This document shows positions 33,520 to 41,881 of a stretch of DNA of 52,063 nt, piece by piece. The stretch is from Chitinophaga pinensis (lineage in GTDB: Bacteria; Bacteroidota; Bacteroidia; NS11-12g; UBA9320). The stretch is from the NCBI GenBank assembly GCA_945907065.1, contig CAMDSC010000016.1:1-52063 (forward strand). The letters are read 5' to 3'. The notes under the pieces are model-generated. The model was given only the letters and a program-made list of their open reading frames with translations. It had not been told where the DNA came from and did no database searches. How positions within the stretch are numbered: position 1 is the first letter of the stretch; each line of letters begins with the position of its first letter. A program made the position numbers and the translations under genes.

Positions 33520-36021
33520 TTAATCTTTTACAACTTTGGCATAAATAGTTTCGCCTGTATTTGTATGTGCGTTCAAAATATAAATTCCTTTTGCCTTGGT
33601 TGATAAATCTATTTGGGCGCTTTTTCCTTCTAATAAAATTTTTCCACTTGCATCCATCAAAGTATAGGAAACTATCTCTTTAGAAAGATATAATAAGTCA
33701 TGGGTTGGGTTAGGATAAATCAAGTTGTTTAATATCTCTGATTTACTAATGCCTGCTGGGTGAAATGGATTTACCACTTTATTAAATGATATTTTTTTGC
33801 AGTTATTAATAGCTTTTAAATTAGCAGTATAAGCCTTACCTGCGGGATATATGTGCACAGGATTAGTTTGCTGGCTACTATCACCATCACCAAAATACCA
33901 TTTATAGGATGTGGCAAATTGGCTAGTATTGGTAAATGTTACGGTTCTTCCATTTTCAGCAGCCGTAAATGAACTAGTAGGATTATTTAAAACCAAAACT
34001 TGGCCAACTAATGAGTCGCTGTTTCCGCAAATATTCACTGTTCGTACCCAAAACTTATAGGGTCCACCTGCACTTGTCCAGCTAACGGTAGTGGTATATT
34101 TAGTGCTACCCAATACACTAGCCTGAGCTGGTAATTGCCAGTTCAATGTATTCGGGCCTGAAAAACTATCTACTTTTAATATTGCTAAGGCCAAACATGC
34201 GGTATCTTCATATACTAAATTAACCGGAGCTATTGGCTTAGCTGGTAATACGGTTACATAATTATTTTTAACACTTGAATCGGTTCCAAAATCGTTAGTA
34301 GTAAATAATTTAATTGTTTTGATTCCCTCCACATTATATTTAACTGTATGCGGTCCTTTGGTATTGGCAGTTGCAGGGGTTGCGTTTTTACCAAAATTCC
34401 ATAAATAGGTTTTTACAATTCCAGTGGATGTATCTGTAAAAATAATAGTACTATTTGGGCAACTAGTTGTATTATCTGCTTTAAATCCTGAAAAAGGTTT
34501 AGTATATCCACAGTTTGCAGTTGTAAGGGCTTTCATGGCTCCACCTGAGCACGAATTGCTCTTTACACTTTTGTTCATTACATAATTTCCCCCCCCTAAA
34601 TCATTAGTACTAAGTGTCGATTTTTTTTGACCGGGACCGATAGAATAATTCATCATCTCGTTGCTCGAAATTACATGTCCCAATTGGTGACCATGACCCA
34701 ATTCATGCGAAAGAACAGATTGAAAATCAATTTGTGTTCCAGAGGGAGAGCCTGTTCCAAGGTACCAGTTTCTTGTACTATCGGCTTCAATGTCCAGCTC
34801 ACTAACAAACCATTCCATATTGGTTCCGCTGACGTAACAGCCTTGCCAGTAACTGTAACAAACTGCCAAACGACTGTCAGTGTATTTTGTTAATCTTACA
34901 ATATTTACTTGATCGCCGGCGGTGACCTTTATTGTGGTATCTCTCCCAACTTCCCAGTTTATTAATGTACCGCAACGCCATGTTTCCATAGATCTTAAAA
35001 AAGAATTAACCATGCTATTATTAGCTTTAAAACGGGTATTCATTTGAAAAGTGTACCCGCCTTTACTATTGTCATTATAATGGTCAGTAGTATAATATTG
35101 TTCTGATCCTCCACTCGGAGTATAGGTGGCATTGAGATGTGAAAAATTAACTTTAAAACTTGTAAAACTTGAGGAAGAACCACTGTCATTAGTAGCTATT
35201 TTAATTGTTCCTGTGCCAGCCCTACTTGGTATTCTTACTTTTATTTGTGTGTCATTCCATACTATATAATCGGCAGGATAAGGTGTTTTCATTCGTTGGC
35301 CGGTGCCATAGTTAGCATCCAAAAATTCAACTCTTCCATTGCCACGAGCATTGCCAAAATACAGTCCATTTATTGTAATAATATCTCCCGTTCCGGCATT
35401 GGCACTACTTGGGCTAAAATTAGTAACTACAGGAGCCGTAACCGGGCGGTATTTTAAACGTTCTGGATTATATCCAAATGATTTTATTTGTTTAATTTTT
35501 TGTTTGGTTAGGGTTTGAAGCGTTTCATAAAGAGTTGTATTAATTCCATTAAAAATATTTGAAATATCATAAGCTTTATTTTCATCTAAATCATAATTAA
35601 TTAAAGACTGAACACTCGCCGTTCCCTGATATTTAGCTTTGCCGTTATTTTTTACAAAATCAGGAATATCCACTTGATTTGTGTTTAATAAAAAAACACC
35701 CACTTGCTCCTTTTGCAATTCCAACTCTGGGCTGGCATGGTGTTTTTCTAATCCAATTTGACCGCCAAAGGTTATTATTTCAATAGTATATGGGCTACTT
35801 ACTTGTCCTTTAAAAACTTTATAAACCTCAATAACCGAAGCTGTATAAATAGCATTTTTACCAACTTCGCGAAATGGATATTGGTCAATAACTTTTCCTT
35901 CAATTACCAATGAGGAAAGGTCAACACGTTTTTCTAACGACCAAGGTTCAATGGCACATTGGCTGAAACTAAATTTTGTAATAAAGCTAAAAATAAGCAG
36001 TGTAAGTATTCTTTTGAACAT
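33520..36021 (-). CDS. T9SS-exported zinc metalloprotease with TIG and PKD domains
   Basis: The 833-residue protein has a signal peptide (to SFSQ), then an N-terminal region (25-190), an IPT/TIG domain (about 198-290, NFSPSSANAGTGDIITING), a catalytic domain, two PKD domains (about 510-590 and 675-745, YKWYFGDGDSSQQTNP) and a type A sorting domain (IYPNPTHDLLYL, last 75 residues). The zinc site is HELGHGHQLGH near residue 440, an HExxH followed by a third His; the usual metzincin Gly at position 8 is Gln. NEMMNYS just after could be the Met-turn. It is likely a secreted degradative enzyme; substrate unknown. Confidence 0.88.
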   Translation of the reverse strand: MFKRILTLLIFSFITKFSFSQCAIEPWSLEKRVDLSSLVIEGKVIDQYPFREVGKNAIYTASVIEVYKVFKGQVSSPYTIEIITFGGQIGLEKHHASPELELQKEQVGVFLLNTNQVDIPDFVKNNGKAKYQGTASVQSLINYDLDENKAYDISNIFNGINTTLYETLQTLTKQKIKQIKSFGYNPERLKYRPVTAPVVTNFSPSSANAGTGDIITINGLYFGNARGNGRVEFLDANYGTGQRMKTPYPADYIVWNDTQIKVRIPSRAGTGTIKIATNDSGSSSSFTSFKVNFSHLNATYTPSGGSEQYYTTDHYNDNSKGGYTFQMNTRFKANNSMVNSFLRSMETWRCGTLINWEVGRDTTIKVTAGDQVNIVRLTKYTDSRLAVCYSYWQGCYVSGTNMEWFVSELDIEADSTRNWYLGTGSPSGTQIDFQSVLSHELGHGHQLGHVISSNEMMNYSIGPGQKKSTLSTNDLGGGNYVMNKSVKSNSCSGGAMKALTTANCGYTKPFSGFKADNTTSCPNSTIIFTDTSTGIVKTYLWNFGKNATPATANTKGPHTVKYNVEGIKTIKLFTTNDFGTDSSVKNNYVTVLPAKPIAPVNLVYEDTACLALAILKVDSFSGPNTLNWQLPAQASVLGSTKYTTTVSWTSAGGPYKFWVRTVNICGNSDSLVGQVLVLNNPTSSFTAAENGRTVTFTNTSQFATSYKWYFGDGDSSQQTNPVHIYPAGKAYTANLKAINNCKKISFNKVVNPFHPAGISKSEILNNLIYPNPTHDLLYLSKEIVSYTLMDASGKILLEGKSAQIDLSTKAKGIYILNAHTNTGETIYAKVVKD

Positions 36022-36114
36022 AATAGGGGGTTAATAAAAGTCAAATTACGTTGTTAAAAATTTAATAAGCAACCCGCCTATTTTAATTGATAGATTATTA
36101 AAACCTATCAATTC

Positions 36115-36144
36115 TTGGACACTCGTAGATATAAATTAACTTTG
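36115..36144 (+). promoter_or_regulatory. promoter of purK-purE
   Basis: TTGG (36115-36118) and TAACTTTG (36137-36144) are separated by 18 bp; the -7 box is the same octamer as before tRNA-Arg. The purK ATG follows 10 bp after it, so the leader is very short. Confidence 0.6.
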
Positions 36145-36154
36145 CAGCCTCTTA

Positions 36155-37306
36155 ATGAAAAAACCATTTCATCCAATAATAGGAATCATAGGCGGAGGCC
36201 AATTGGGCAAAATGCTGATAGAAAGTGGTATGCCTTGGAACTTGCAATACAATGTAATAGACCCTGACCCCGCTGCTTCTTGTAAATTTTATGCCAATAC
36301 ATTCATCAATGCTGGGCTAAAAGATGGTGAGGCCATAAAGGAATTAGCCAAAATTAGTGATGTAATTACCTACGAAATTGAACATGTAAACACGGAAGTA
36401 TTATTGGAACTGGAAAGTCAAGGCAAAACTATAATTCCATCTCCTTCCATTCTTAGAATTATTCAGGATAAAGGATTACAAAAACAATTTTATAAGGATA
36501 ATAATTTACCAACGGCTGAATATAGATTAGTTGAGAAAAAAGAAGATTGGGAAAGTGTATTAAATTTATTTGAAGGGGAAAAAATAGTAGCCAAACTTTG
36601 TAAAGGAGGGTATGATGGCAAAGGGGTTTCTATTTGTAATAAAAAAAATATTGAAGCCGGAATAATACCTTTTGATGAGCCTTGTATTATTGAAGAATTT
36701 ATTTCAGGCTGTCGTGAAATAGCTATTTTGGTAGCTAGCAACGGTAAAGAAACGGTGACATGGCCAAGTATAGAAATGGATTTTGACCCAAAACTTAATT
36801 TGGTTGACCTTTTGTTTTCGCCTGGAAATTTGGATAGTGATACAGAACAAAAAGCTTCAAAAATAGCAGTAGAAGCGATAAAAGCATTAAATGGCAAAGG
36901 GGTTTTTGCTGTTGAATTATTTATAACTCCACAGGGTGAAGTTTTAATAAATGAAATAGCGCCACGACCTCACAATTCAGGACATCATACCATTGAAGCG
37001 AGCATTACTTCCCAGTATGAACAACTCAACCGTATTTTATTAAATTTGCCTTTGGGAAATACCGATTTGGTAATGCCTGCCGCAATGGTAAACATCATAG
37101 GGCCTGATAATATTACCGGCGATTATAAATTAGAAGGATTAGAAAAAGCCATGCAAATACCTGGATTTTATTTGCATTTATACAAAAAAAATGAAACCCG
37201 CCCCGGGCGAAAAATGGGACATTACTCAGTATTGGCCAGCACTGTGGATGAAGCCATAAAAAAAGCTTTAGAAATAAAAGAAACGTTAAAAATAACCTCT
37301 ATATGA
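36155..37306 (+). CDS. purK: 5-(carboxyamino)imidazole ribonucleotide synthase
   Basis: PurK carboxylates AIR with bicarbonate and ATP in purine synthesis. The 383-residue ATP-grasp protein starts [14 protein letters not shown], has [14 protein letters not shown], the central lid [25 protein letters not shown], and [14 protein letters not shown]. It is followed by purE with a 4-bp overlap (ATGA). Confidence 0.96.
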   Translation: MKKPFHPIIGIIGGGQLGKMLIESGMPWNLQYNVIDPDPAASCKFYANTFINAGLKDGEAIKELAKISDVITYEIEHVNTEVLLELESQGKTIIPSPSILRIIQDKGLQKQFYKDNNLPTAEYRLVEKKEDWESVLNLFEGEKIVAKLCKGGYDGKGVSICNKKNIEAGIIPFDEPCIIEEFISGCREIAILVASNGKETVTWPSIEMDFDPKLNLVDLLFSPGNLDSDTEQKASKIAVEAIKALNGKGVFAVELFITPQGEVLINEIAPRPHNSGHHTIEASITSQYEQLNRILLNLPLGNTDLVMPAAMVNIIGPDNITGDYKLEGLEKAMQIPGFYLHLYKKNETRPGRKMGHYSVLASTVDEAIKKALEIKETLKITSI

Positions 37307-37812
37307 ACGTAGCAATAATAATGGGTAGCGATAGCGACCTTCCGGTAATGAAAGAAGCAGCTTTGGTTTTGGAACACTTTGGCGTGAGTTATGATTTAAC
37401 AGTTGTATCGGCGCACCGAACCCCAAAACGGATGTATGATTATGCCACAAATGCCCATACTAAAGGAATAAAAGTAATCATAGCTGGAGCCGGTGGAGCA
37501 GCACATTTGCCGGGAATGGTGGCTTCACTTACCCATTTGCCAGTAATTGGTGTTCCTGTAAAATCAAGCAATCTTAATGGTGAAGATTCTCTGTTATCCA
37601 TTGTTCAAATGCCACCAGGAGTTCCGGTAGCTACAGTAGCTATTAATGGTGCAAAAAATGCCGGATTATTAGCCGTTCAAATTTTAGCAACAGCCAATGC
37701 AGAATTAACCACTAAAATGATAGACTACAAAAAAACTATGATGGATGAAGTGGAAGGAAAAGCATTCCGATTAGAAAAAGACGGATTTGCGGAGTATTTG
37801 AAGGAATTATAG
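37303..37812 (+). CDS. purE: N5-carboxyaminoimidazole ribonucleotide mutase
   Basis: PurE moves the carboxyl group of N5-CAIR to make CAIR, the next step after PurK. The 169-residue class I form has [27 protein letters not shown] with the catalytic His, [17 protein letters not shown] and [21 protein letters not shown]. Length and the presence of purK fit the bacterial two-step route. The 3' flank holds a long hairpin. Confidence 0.97.
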   Translation: MNVAIIMGSDSDLPVMKEAALVLEHFGVSYDLTVVSAHRTPKRMYDYATNAHTKGIKVIIAGAGGAAHLPGMVASLTHLPVIGVPVKSSNLNGEDSLLSIVQMPPGVPVATVAINGAKNAGLLAVQILATANAELTTKMIDYKKTMMDEVEGKAFRLEKDGFAEYLKEL

Positions 37813-37838
37813 TTCATAGTAATTTTTAAAAAATTTAC

Positions 37839-37910
37839 GAACAAGGATTAACGATTTGTGATTTTAGAAGTACCATAAAATCAGAAATCTAAATTCGTTA
37901 ATCCTTGTTC
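37839..37910. repeat. long perfect inverted repeat (72 bp)
   Basis: Two 16-bp arms, GAACAAGGATTAACGA (37839-37854) and TCGTTAATCCTTGTTC (37895-37910), match perfectly. Within them a second 8-bp pair, TGATTTTA (37859-37866) and TAAAATCA (37876-37883), continues the fold. The left-arm sequence recurs in shortened form at 9722-9747. It lies between purE and the DUF3109 gene on the plus strand. It may terminate purE or be a member of a dispersed repeat. Confidence 0.85.
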
Positions 37911-37939
37911 TAAAATCAATTTAACCCTAAATTTAAAAA

Positions 37940-38515
37940 ATGCTCATCATAGGCGAAGCCCTCGTATCCGAAGATATTTTAGAAAAAAAATTCGTTTGTC
38001 ATTTGGATAAATGCAAGGGGCAATGCTGCGTATCGGGCGATAGGGGAGCTCCATTGGTTGAGGACGAAATTATTATAATTCAAAATAATATTGAGGCTAT
38101 AAAACCCTTTATGGATAAGGAGGGTTTGGCTTTATTAAGTAAAAATGGTTTTCATGAAATAGACCCCGATGATGGTGAACTAATTACCACTTGTCGTGAT
38201 GGTGGAGCCTGTGTTTTTGTGGTTTTTGAAAACGGTATTACCCAATGTGCAATCGAAAAAGCAAATAAAGCCGGAAAAACAGATTTTAAAAAACCAATGT
38301 CGTGCCATCTTTATCCAATACGTGCTTCTAAATATGGCGATTATACCGTTCTAAATTATGATAAATGGGATGTTTGCAATCCTGCTTGTAGCTTAGGTGA
38401 GGAACTTAATATCCCGGTTTACAAATTTTTAAAAGAACCACTAACACGCAAAATGGGTCCTGAATGGTATCAAGACTTAGAAAATTTGGCAATCGAGTGG
38501 AAGGGTAAAATGTAA
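37940..38515 (+). CDS. DUF3109 family cysteine-rich protein
   Basis: The 191-residue cytosolic protein is rich in Cys: CHLDKCKGQCC near residue 20, TTCRDGGACVFV, ITQCAIEKA, MSCHLYPIR and VCNPACS. This pattern, shared with the YkgJ group, suggests a bound metal or Fe-S cluster. Its function is unknown, though the family is universal in Bacteroidota. It follows purE after the long hairpin, so it is likely independently transcribed, although no consensus promoter was found. Confidence 0.88.
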   Translation: MLIIGEALVSEDILEKKFVCHLDKCKGQCCVSGDRGAPLVEDEIIIIQNNIEAIKPFMDKEGLALLSKNGFHEIDPDDGELITTCRDGGACVFVVFENGITQCAIEKANKAGKTDFKKPMSCHLYPIRASKYGDYTVLNYDKWDVCNPACSLGEELNIPVYKFLKEPLTRKMGPEWYQDLENLAIEWKGKM

Positions 38516-38569
38516 ATTAATTCAAACCGCAAAAAATTATTTAGCCAAATAATGATGGTATTTACTCTT

Positions 38570-39180
38570 AAATTTAAGGCAAATTTATTTGCCAGATTTT
38601 GATTAAAATAAATTCTTCGATTCGAGGGCTTTGCCCTCTATGACTCTCAGTCACTTTTTTTCTTGGCAAAAAAAGTAACCAAAAAACCCAAGTCAGAAAA
38701 ATGCTTCCACCCTCAAGTCTGGGTCGCGGCCCGCTTTTGGCTCATAAATATGTTTACTTTTTTAAATTAAGGCATTTGCGAACCTCGTTCCTCGGTTTCT
38801 TGCAGGCCATCACACGGCTGCAAACTGACAAAATTTTGTTTAAAATCAAATCTTTCTTGTTTAGGTGGAGTGGTATGCCAAAAATACGGGCGTGGGCAAG
38901 CAACGTGCAGAGGGAGTATATTTTTGGCTTGATTTTTTGGTTCTTTTTCATCAAGGAAAAAGAACGTGAACTCAATAAAATATCTAACATATTCAACTGA
39001 TATTTTTTGTCTCACTCCTTTTTTAGTTCACTGATTTGCTGTTTGTTTTACAGGTGTTCATGAACACCATTGAAAAAAGACATAAACAAGTGAATAAAAA
39101 AAGAAGGTCAGGGTTATAGGGGCAGACAGCCCCTAATTTAAGTAAACACTTTTTTAAAATTACTTTTTGAGGTTTGACGA
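38570..39180. repeat. dispersed inverted-repeat element, copy 2 (long form)
   Basis: This fills most of the 760-bp gene-free gap. It carries the core seen in copy 1: the GAGGGC/GCCCTC hairpin at 38624-38638, the T/A-run hairpin near 38652-38677, the inverted repeats (about 38645-38707 with about 38911-38971), and the TAGGGGC/GCCCCTA hairpin at 39117-39135. It also has a segment of about 70 bp (38743-38812) shared only with copy 3, and an insertion of about 130 bp before the right end hairpin. Flanks resembling those of copy 3 extend the match to about 38570 and 39180. The ORFs on both strands are considered incidental. Confidence 0.85.
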
Positions 39181-39181
39181 C

Positions 39182-39209
39182 ATAGCCCGTGTTTTAAACC
39201 GTAGGCTAT
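39182..39209. repeat. palindromic hairpin beside repeat copy 2
   Basis: ATAGCC (39182-39187) and GGCTAT (39204-39209) enclose GTTTTAAAC-type dyad sequence. A closely similar palindrome stands at 41165-41193 beside copy 3. Between here and cvfB (39278) there is only AT-rich sequence. Confidence 0.6.
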
Positions 39210-39277
39210 TACAAAAAATTAAATGGTAACAATCCATTTATTTCCCTTTGTTTTGTAATGGCTAAGCAGCCAAGCAG

Positions 39278-40120
39278 ATGGAAAATTTACAAATAGGAAA
39301 AACAAATAATTTAAAGGTTTTAAAAGAACTGGATTTTGGGATATACCTCGACGGACTGAATGAAGGAGAAATACTAATGCCACGGCAATATGTTCCGGCC
39401 AATACCGTTCCGGGCGACTACTTGGATTGTTTTATATATTTCGATTCGGAAGACCGAATAATTGCTACCACCTTGGTGCCGTTTGCTGAGGTAGATGAGT
39501 TTGCATATTTAGAAGTGATATCGGTAAATCCAACCGGGGCTTTTTTAAACTGGGGTTTGCCCAAGGATATTTTAGTTCCCTTTCGCGAGCAAAAAACAGA
39601 TATGGGTGAAAAGCGGAAATATGTAGTTTACATATATTACGATGAACAATCAAAACGAATAGCTGCCACTGCCAAACTTGAAAAATACCTAAATCTGGAG
39701 CCGGCTGAATATACCGAAGGTGAAGCCGTAACACTTTTAATATACCAAAAAACAGATATTGGATTCAAAGCTATTATTAACCAAAAGCACATTGGTGTGG
39801 TGCATACCAGCGATATTTTTATGAATGTGGATGTGGGCATGGAAATGGTAGGGTATATAAAACAGATGAAGGAAGACGGGAAAATAGATTTGCTATTGCA
39901 AAAGCCCGGCTATCATGCAATTGATGAACTGGCTCAAAAACTGTTGGATGTATTAAAAACCAAAGGTGGTTTTTTGCCATTGACCGATAAAAGCCCGTCT
40001 GAAATAATATACCATCAACTGGGTATGAGCAAAAAAACCTTTAAAAAAGCAGTGGGTTCATTATACAAAAGCCGCATAATAACCATAGAGCCGGAAGGAA
40101 TAAGACTTAAAGTAGAATAA
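39278..40120 (+). CDS. cvfB: S1-domain RNA-binding protein, CvfB family
   Basis: The 280-residue protein shows the CvfB plan: an N-terminal S1-like domain (LQIGKTNNLKVLKELDFGIYL), a second S1 domain (FLNWGLPKDILVPFREQ), a third S1 domain (about 140-210, with YQKTDIGFKAIINQKHIGVVH), and a winged helix at the C-terminus (LPLTDKSPSEIIYHQLGMSKKTF). CvfB binds RNA and affects virulence gene expression in staphylococci; the role here is unknown. It stands alone between repeat copy 2 and the TM2-like genes. Confidence 0.88.
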   Translation: MENLQIGKTNNLKVLKELDFGIYLDGLNEGEILMPRQYVPANTVPGDYLDCFIYFDSEDRIIATTLVPFAEVDEFAYLEVISVNPTGAFLNWGLPKDILVPFREQKTDMGEKRKYVVYIYYDEQSKRIAATAKLEKYLNLEPAEYTEGEAVTLLIYQKTDIGFKAIINQKHIGVVHTSDIFMNVDVGMEMVGYIKQMKEDGKIDLLLQKPGYHAIDELAQKLLDVLKTKGGFLPLTDKSPSEIIYHQLGMSKKTFKKAVGSLYKSRIITIEPEGIRLKVE

Positions 40121-40146
40121 AAATAGTAGGATGTGAATAACTATGA

Positions 40147-40176
40147 TTTGATATAAAAATAAAACCTTTATAATTG
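40147..40176 (+). promoter_or_regulatory. promoter of the first TM2-like gene
   Basis: TTTG (40147-40150) and TATAATTG (40169-40176, one mismatch to TAnnTTTG) are 18 bp apart. The ATG follows at 40198. Confidence 0.5.
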
Positions 40177-40197
40177 CAGTCAAATATTTATAAAATC

Positions 40198-40605
40198 ATG
40201 AAAAAACTATTTATCACTTTTGCTTGTATCGCGGGCATTTTTGCATCGCAAGTGGCTATGGCCAATCCTTACAAATTAGATGAATCAGCTGTAGATCAAA
40301 AATTTGCTGCTGCTACCGAAATTAGTGTTGATCAATTGGCAGTAGCCGATGTTAATGCTATGTCTCTTGCGCCAAATGGTGACGTTACCCTAGGCGGATT
40401 TTTATTAAGAAGTTTCTTTTGTGGTACTTTTGGTATTCACAGAAGTTATGCAGGTACTAAAGGTTTAGGCTTTAAATATTGCATTACTTTGGGAATAATT
40501 AATACTGTTGATTTTTGGTATACCGTTATCAAAGGTCAGGAAGGGTTAGATAATTTTACAGGTAATCCTAATTTTGTAGTTTGGACTGATAAAGGAAGAC
40601 AATAG
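40198..40605 (+). CDS. TM2-like exported membrane protein, member 1
   Basis: Started at ATG 40198 (MKKLFITFACIAGIFASQVAMA, a clear signal peptide); an upstream start would add eight residues. The 135-residue protein then has the motif YKLDESAVDQKF, a hydrophilic linker, and a TM2-like part: two hydrophobic segments with GIHRSYAGTKGLGF between, similar to the GxHRFYxGK of TM2 proteins. The end is acidic with NFVVWTDKGRQ. Function is unknown. It has a paralogue 85 bp downstream and a third at 51.2-51.6 kb. Confidence 0.8.
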   Translation: MKKLFITFACIAGIFASQVAMANPYKLDESAVDQKFAAATEISVDQLAVADVNAMSLAPNGDVTLGGFLLRSFFCGTFGIHRSYAGTKGLGFKYCITLGIINTVDFWYTVIKGQEGLDNFTGNPNFVVWTDKGRQ

Positions 40606-40626
40606 AATATTTTAAAATAATTATTT

Positions 40627-40663
40627 AAAAACGCTCCAAATAATCTTGGGGGCGTTTTTTTTA
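40627..40663 (+). terminator. rho-independent terminator
   Basis: AAAACGCTCC pairs with GGGGCGTTTT (one T-G wobble), followed by TTTTTT. It ends the first TM2-like gene and separates it from the second, which must then have its own promoter. Confidence 0.85.
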
Positions 40664-40689
40664 TTCAATAGGTATGCTAATTCTGTTTC

Positions 40690-41136
40690 ATGAAAAAAAT
40701 AATAGCATCCTTGATTTTTGTTTCCGTTTCCCTTGGTTTTTGCAAAGCAGAAAATGGTAAACCCAGTCAATACAAAATTGACGAAACCTCCATTGACGCT
40801 CAGTTTGAGCAAGGGCAGGACATAACTTCCGAAGTTAGCCAACTTTTTGTAGCCAATGAACTATCTGCAACTTCCAATAAACCTAAGATGGATTCGAAAC
40901 GGCAAACGTCAGCTATTGTATCCATTGTGCAAGTGTTTACTGGAATTGGAGCACTCGTTCCTATACACAGATTTATCCTTGGAACCAATGATAATAATGC
41001 GAAAATATTCTTTGCTTATTTTTGCACAGGAAGTGGTTGTGGAGTTGGACTTTTATTAGACGCTATTTTTCTTATAATTCATATGGATGAAACCAATTAT
41101 TTAGATAATGGCAACATCATTATGTGGAAAGAATAA
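40690..41136 (+). CDS. TM2-like exported membrane protein, member 2
   Basis: The 148-residue protein repeats the plan of member 1: signal peptide (MKKIIASLIFVSVSLGFCKA), the motif YKIDETSIDAQF, a Lys/Ser linker, two hydrophobic segments (about 72-92 and 105-132) with PIHRFILGTN between, and NGNIIMW near the end. The shared Y-[KD]-[LIK]-[DN]-x3-[ILV] pattern after the signal peptide marks a family that a TM2 hit alone would not describe. No function is known. Confidence 0.78.
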   Translation: MKKIIASLIFVSVSLGFCKAENGKPSQYKIDETSIDAQFEQGQDITSEVSQLFVANELSATSNKPKMDSKRQTSAIVSIVQVFTGIGALVPIHRFILGTNDNNAKIFFAYFCTGSGCGVGLLLDAIFLIIHMDETNYLDNGNIIMWKE

Positions 41137-41164
41137 AATATTAGTATTTCTTTAAATCTTCTTT

Positions 41165-41193
41165 ATAGCCCACGGTTTTAAACCATGGGCTAT
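41165..41193. repeat. palindromic hairpin beside repeat copy 3
   Basis: ATAGCCCA (41165-41172) and TGGGCTAT (41186-41193) form an 8-bp stem, with GGTTT/AAACC continuing it inward. It lies 29 bp after the second TM2-like gene and may act as its terminator, but it also matches the palindrome at 39182-39209. Confidence 0.6.
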
Positions 41194-41211
41194 TTAGTTT
41201 ATAATATTAAC

Positions 41212-41228
41212 AACGGTTTTCAACCGTT
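41212..41228. repeat. short hairpin AACGGTT/AACCGTT
   Basis: AACGGTT (41212-41218) and AACCGTT (41222-41228) form a perfect 7-bp stem with a TTC loop. It lies in the gap between the TM2-like gene and repeat copy 3. Confidence 0.55.
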
Positions 41229-41291
41229 TACTTACTTATTTAGTCGAGCGTCAAAAATCTATGAAGTCCAATAATAAGGATATTCCCTTTA

Positions 41292-41860
41292 AAATTTAAG
41301 GCAAATTTATTTGCAAGATTTTGAGCAATGTTATTAAAAACCGTATAAATTTTGATTAAAAAACTCTTCGATTAGAGGGCTTTGCCCTCTATAACTCCTA
41401 TTCACTTTTTTTATTCACTTGTATATGTCTTTTTTCAATGGTGTTCATGAACCTGCGGTGTCTTGATAAAAAAAGTAAACAAAAAAATGCTCACCCGTTT
41501 ATGTTTACTTTCAAAGGCGTTTGCTAATGCTATGGCATTTCAAGTCAGAAAAATGCTTCCTCCCACAAGTCCGGGTCGCGGCCCGCATTTGGCTCATTTA
41601 ATATATTTACTTTTTAAATTAAGGTATTTGCGAACCTCGTTCCTCGGTTTCTGACAGGCCACCACACAACTGCAAACTGACAAGCTCTGTGTAATCGGAA
41701 AAGATTCGGGTTAAGGTGCGTTGGGATGCCAAAAATACGGGCGTGTGTTAGTTGGTGCGGTGGGAGTATATTTTTGGCTTGATTTTTTGTAACTTTTTTA
41801 TCAAGAAAAAAGTTAATAAAACATATTTTTAATTGAAAATTACATTTTTGAGGGTCGACT
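41292..41860. repeat. dispersed inverted-repeat element, copy 3 (long form)
   Basis: This fills most of the 745-bp gap between the TM2-like genes and the DUF5683-like gene. The core is TAGAGGGC/GCCCTCTA (41373-41391), an insertion of about 55 bp in the left T/A-run hairpin (41405-41460), a second insertion near 41490-41538, the part shared with copy 2 (about 41540-41780) and the right T/A-run hairpin at about 41789-41815. The terminal TAGGGGC/GCCCCTA hairpin of copies 1 and 2 is absent. Left flank (41292-41372) and right flank (to about 41860) also resemble copy 2. ORFs inside are considered incidental. Confidence 0.85.
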
Positions 41861-41881
41861 AACTATTGTATACTGTCCCCA

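Noticed and set aside
37839-37910. CRISPR-like repeat
   Set aside because: Only one inverted pair with no direct-repeat/spacer periodicity; no cas genes in the window.
38701-39000. 99-codon plus-strand ORF inside repeat copy 2
   Set aside because: It lies wholly within the inverted-repeat element and is opposed by overlapping minus-strand frames; composition looks like translated hairpins.
41463-41654. 63-codon ORF in repeat copy 3 resembling the frame in copy 2
   Set aside because: Same reasoning as for the other repeat-borne frames: shared because the DNA is repeated.
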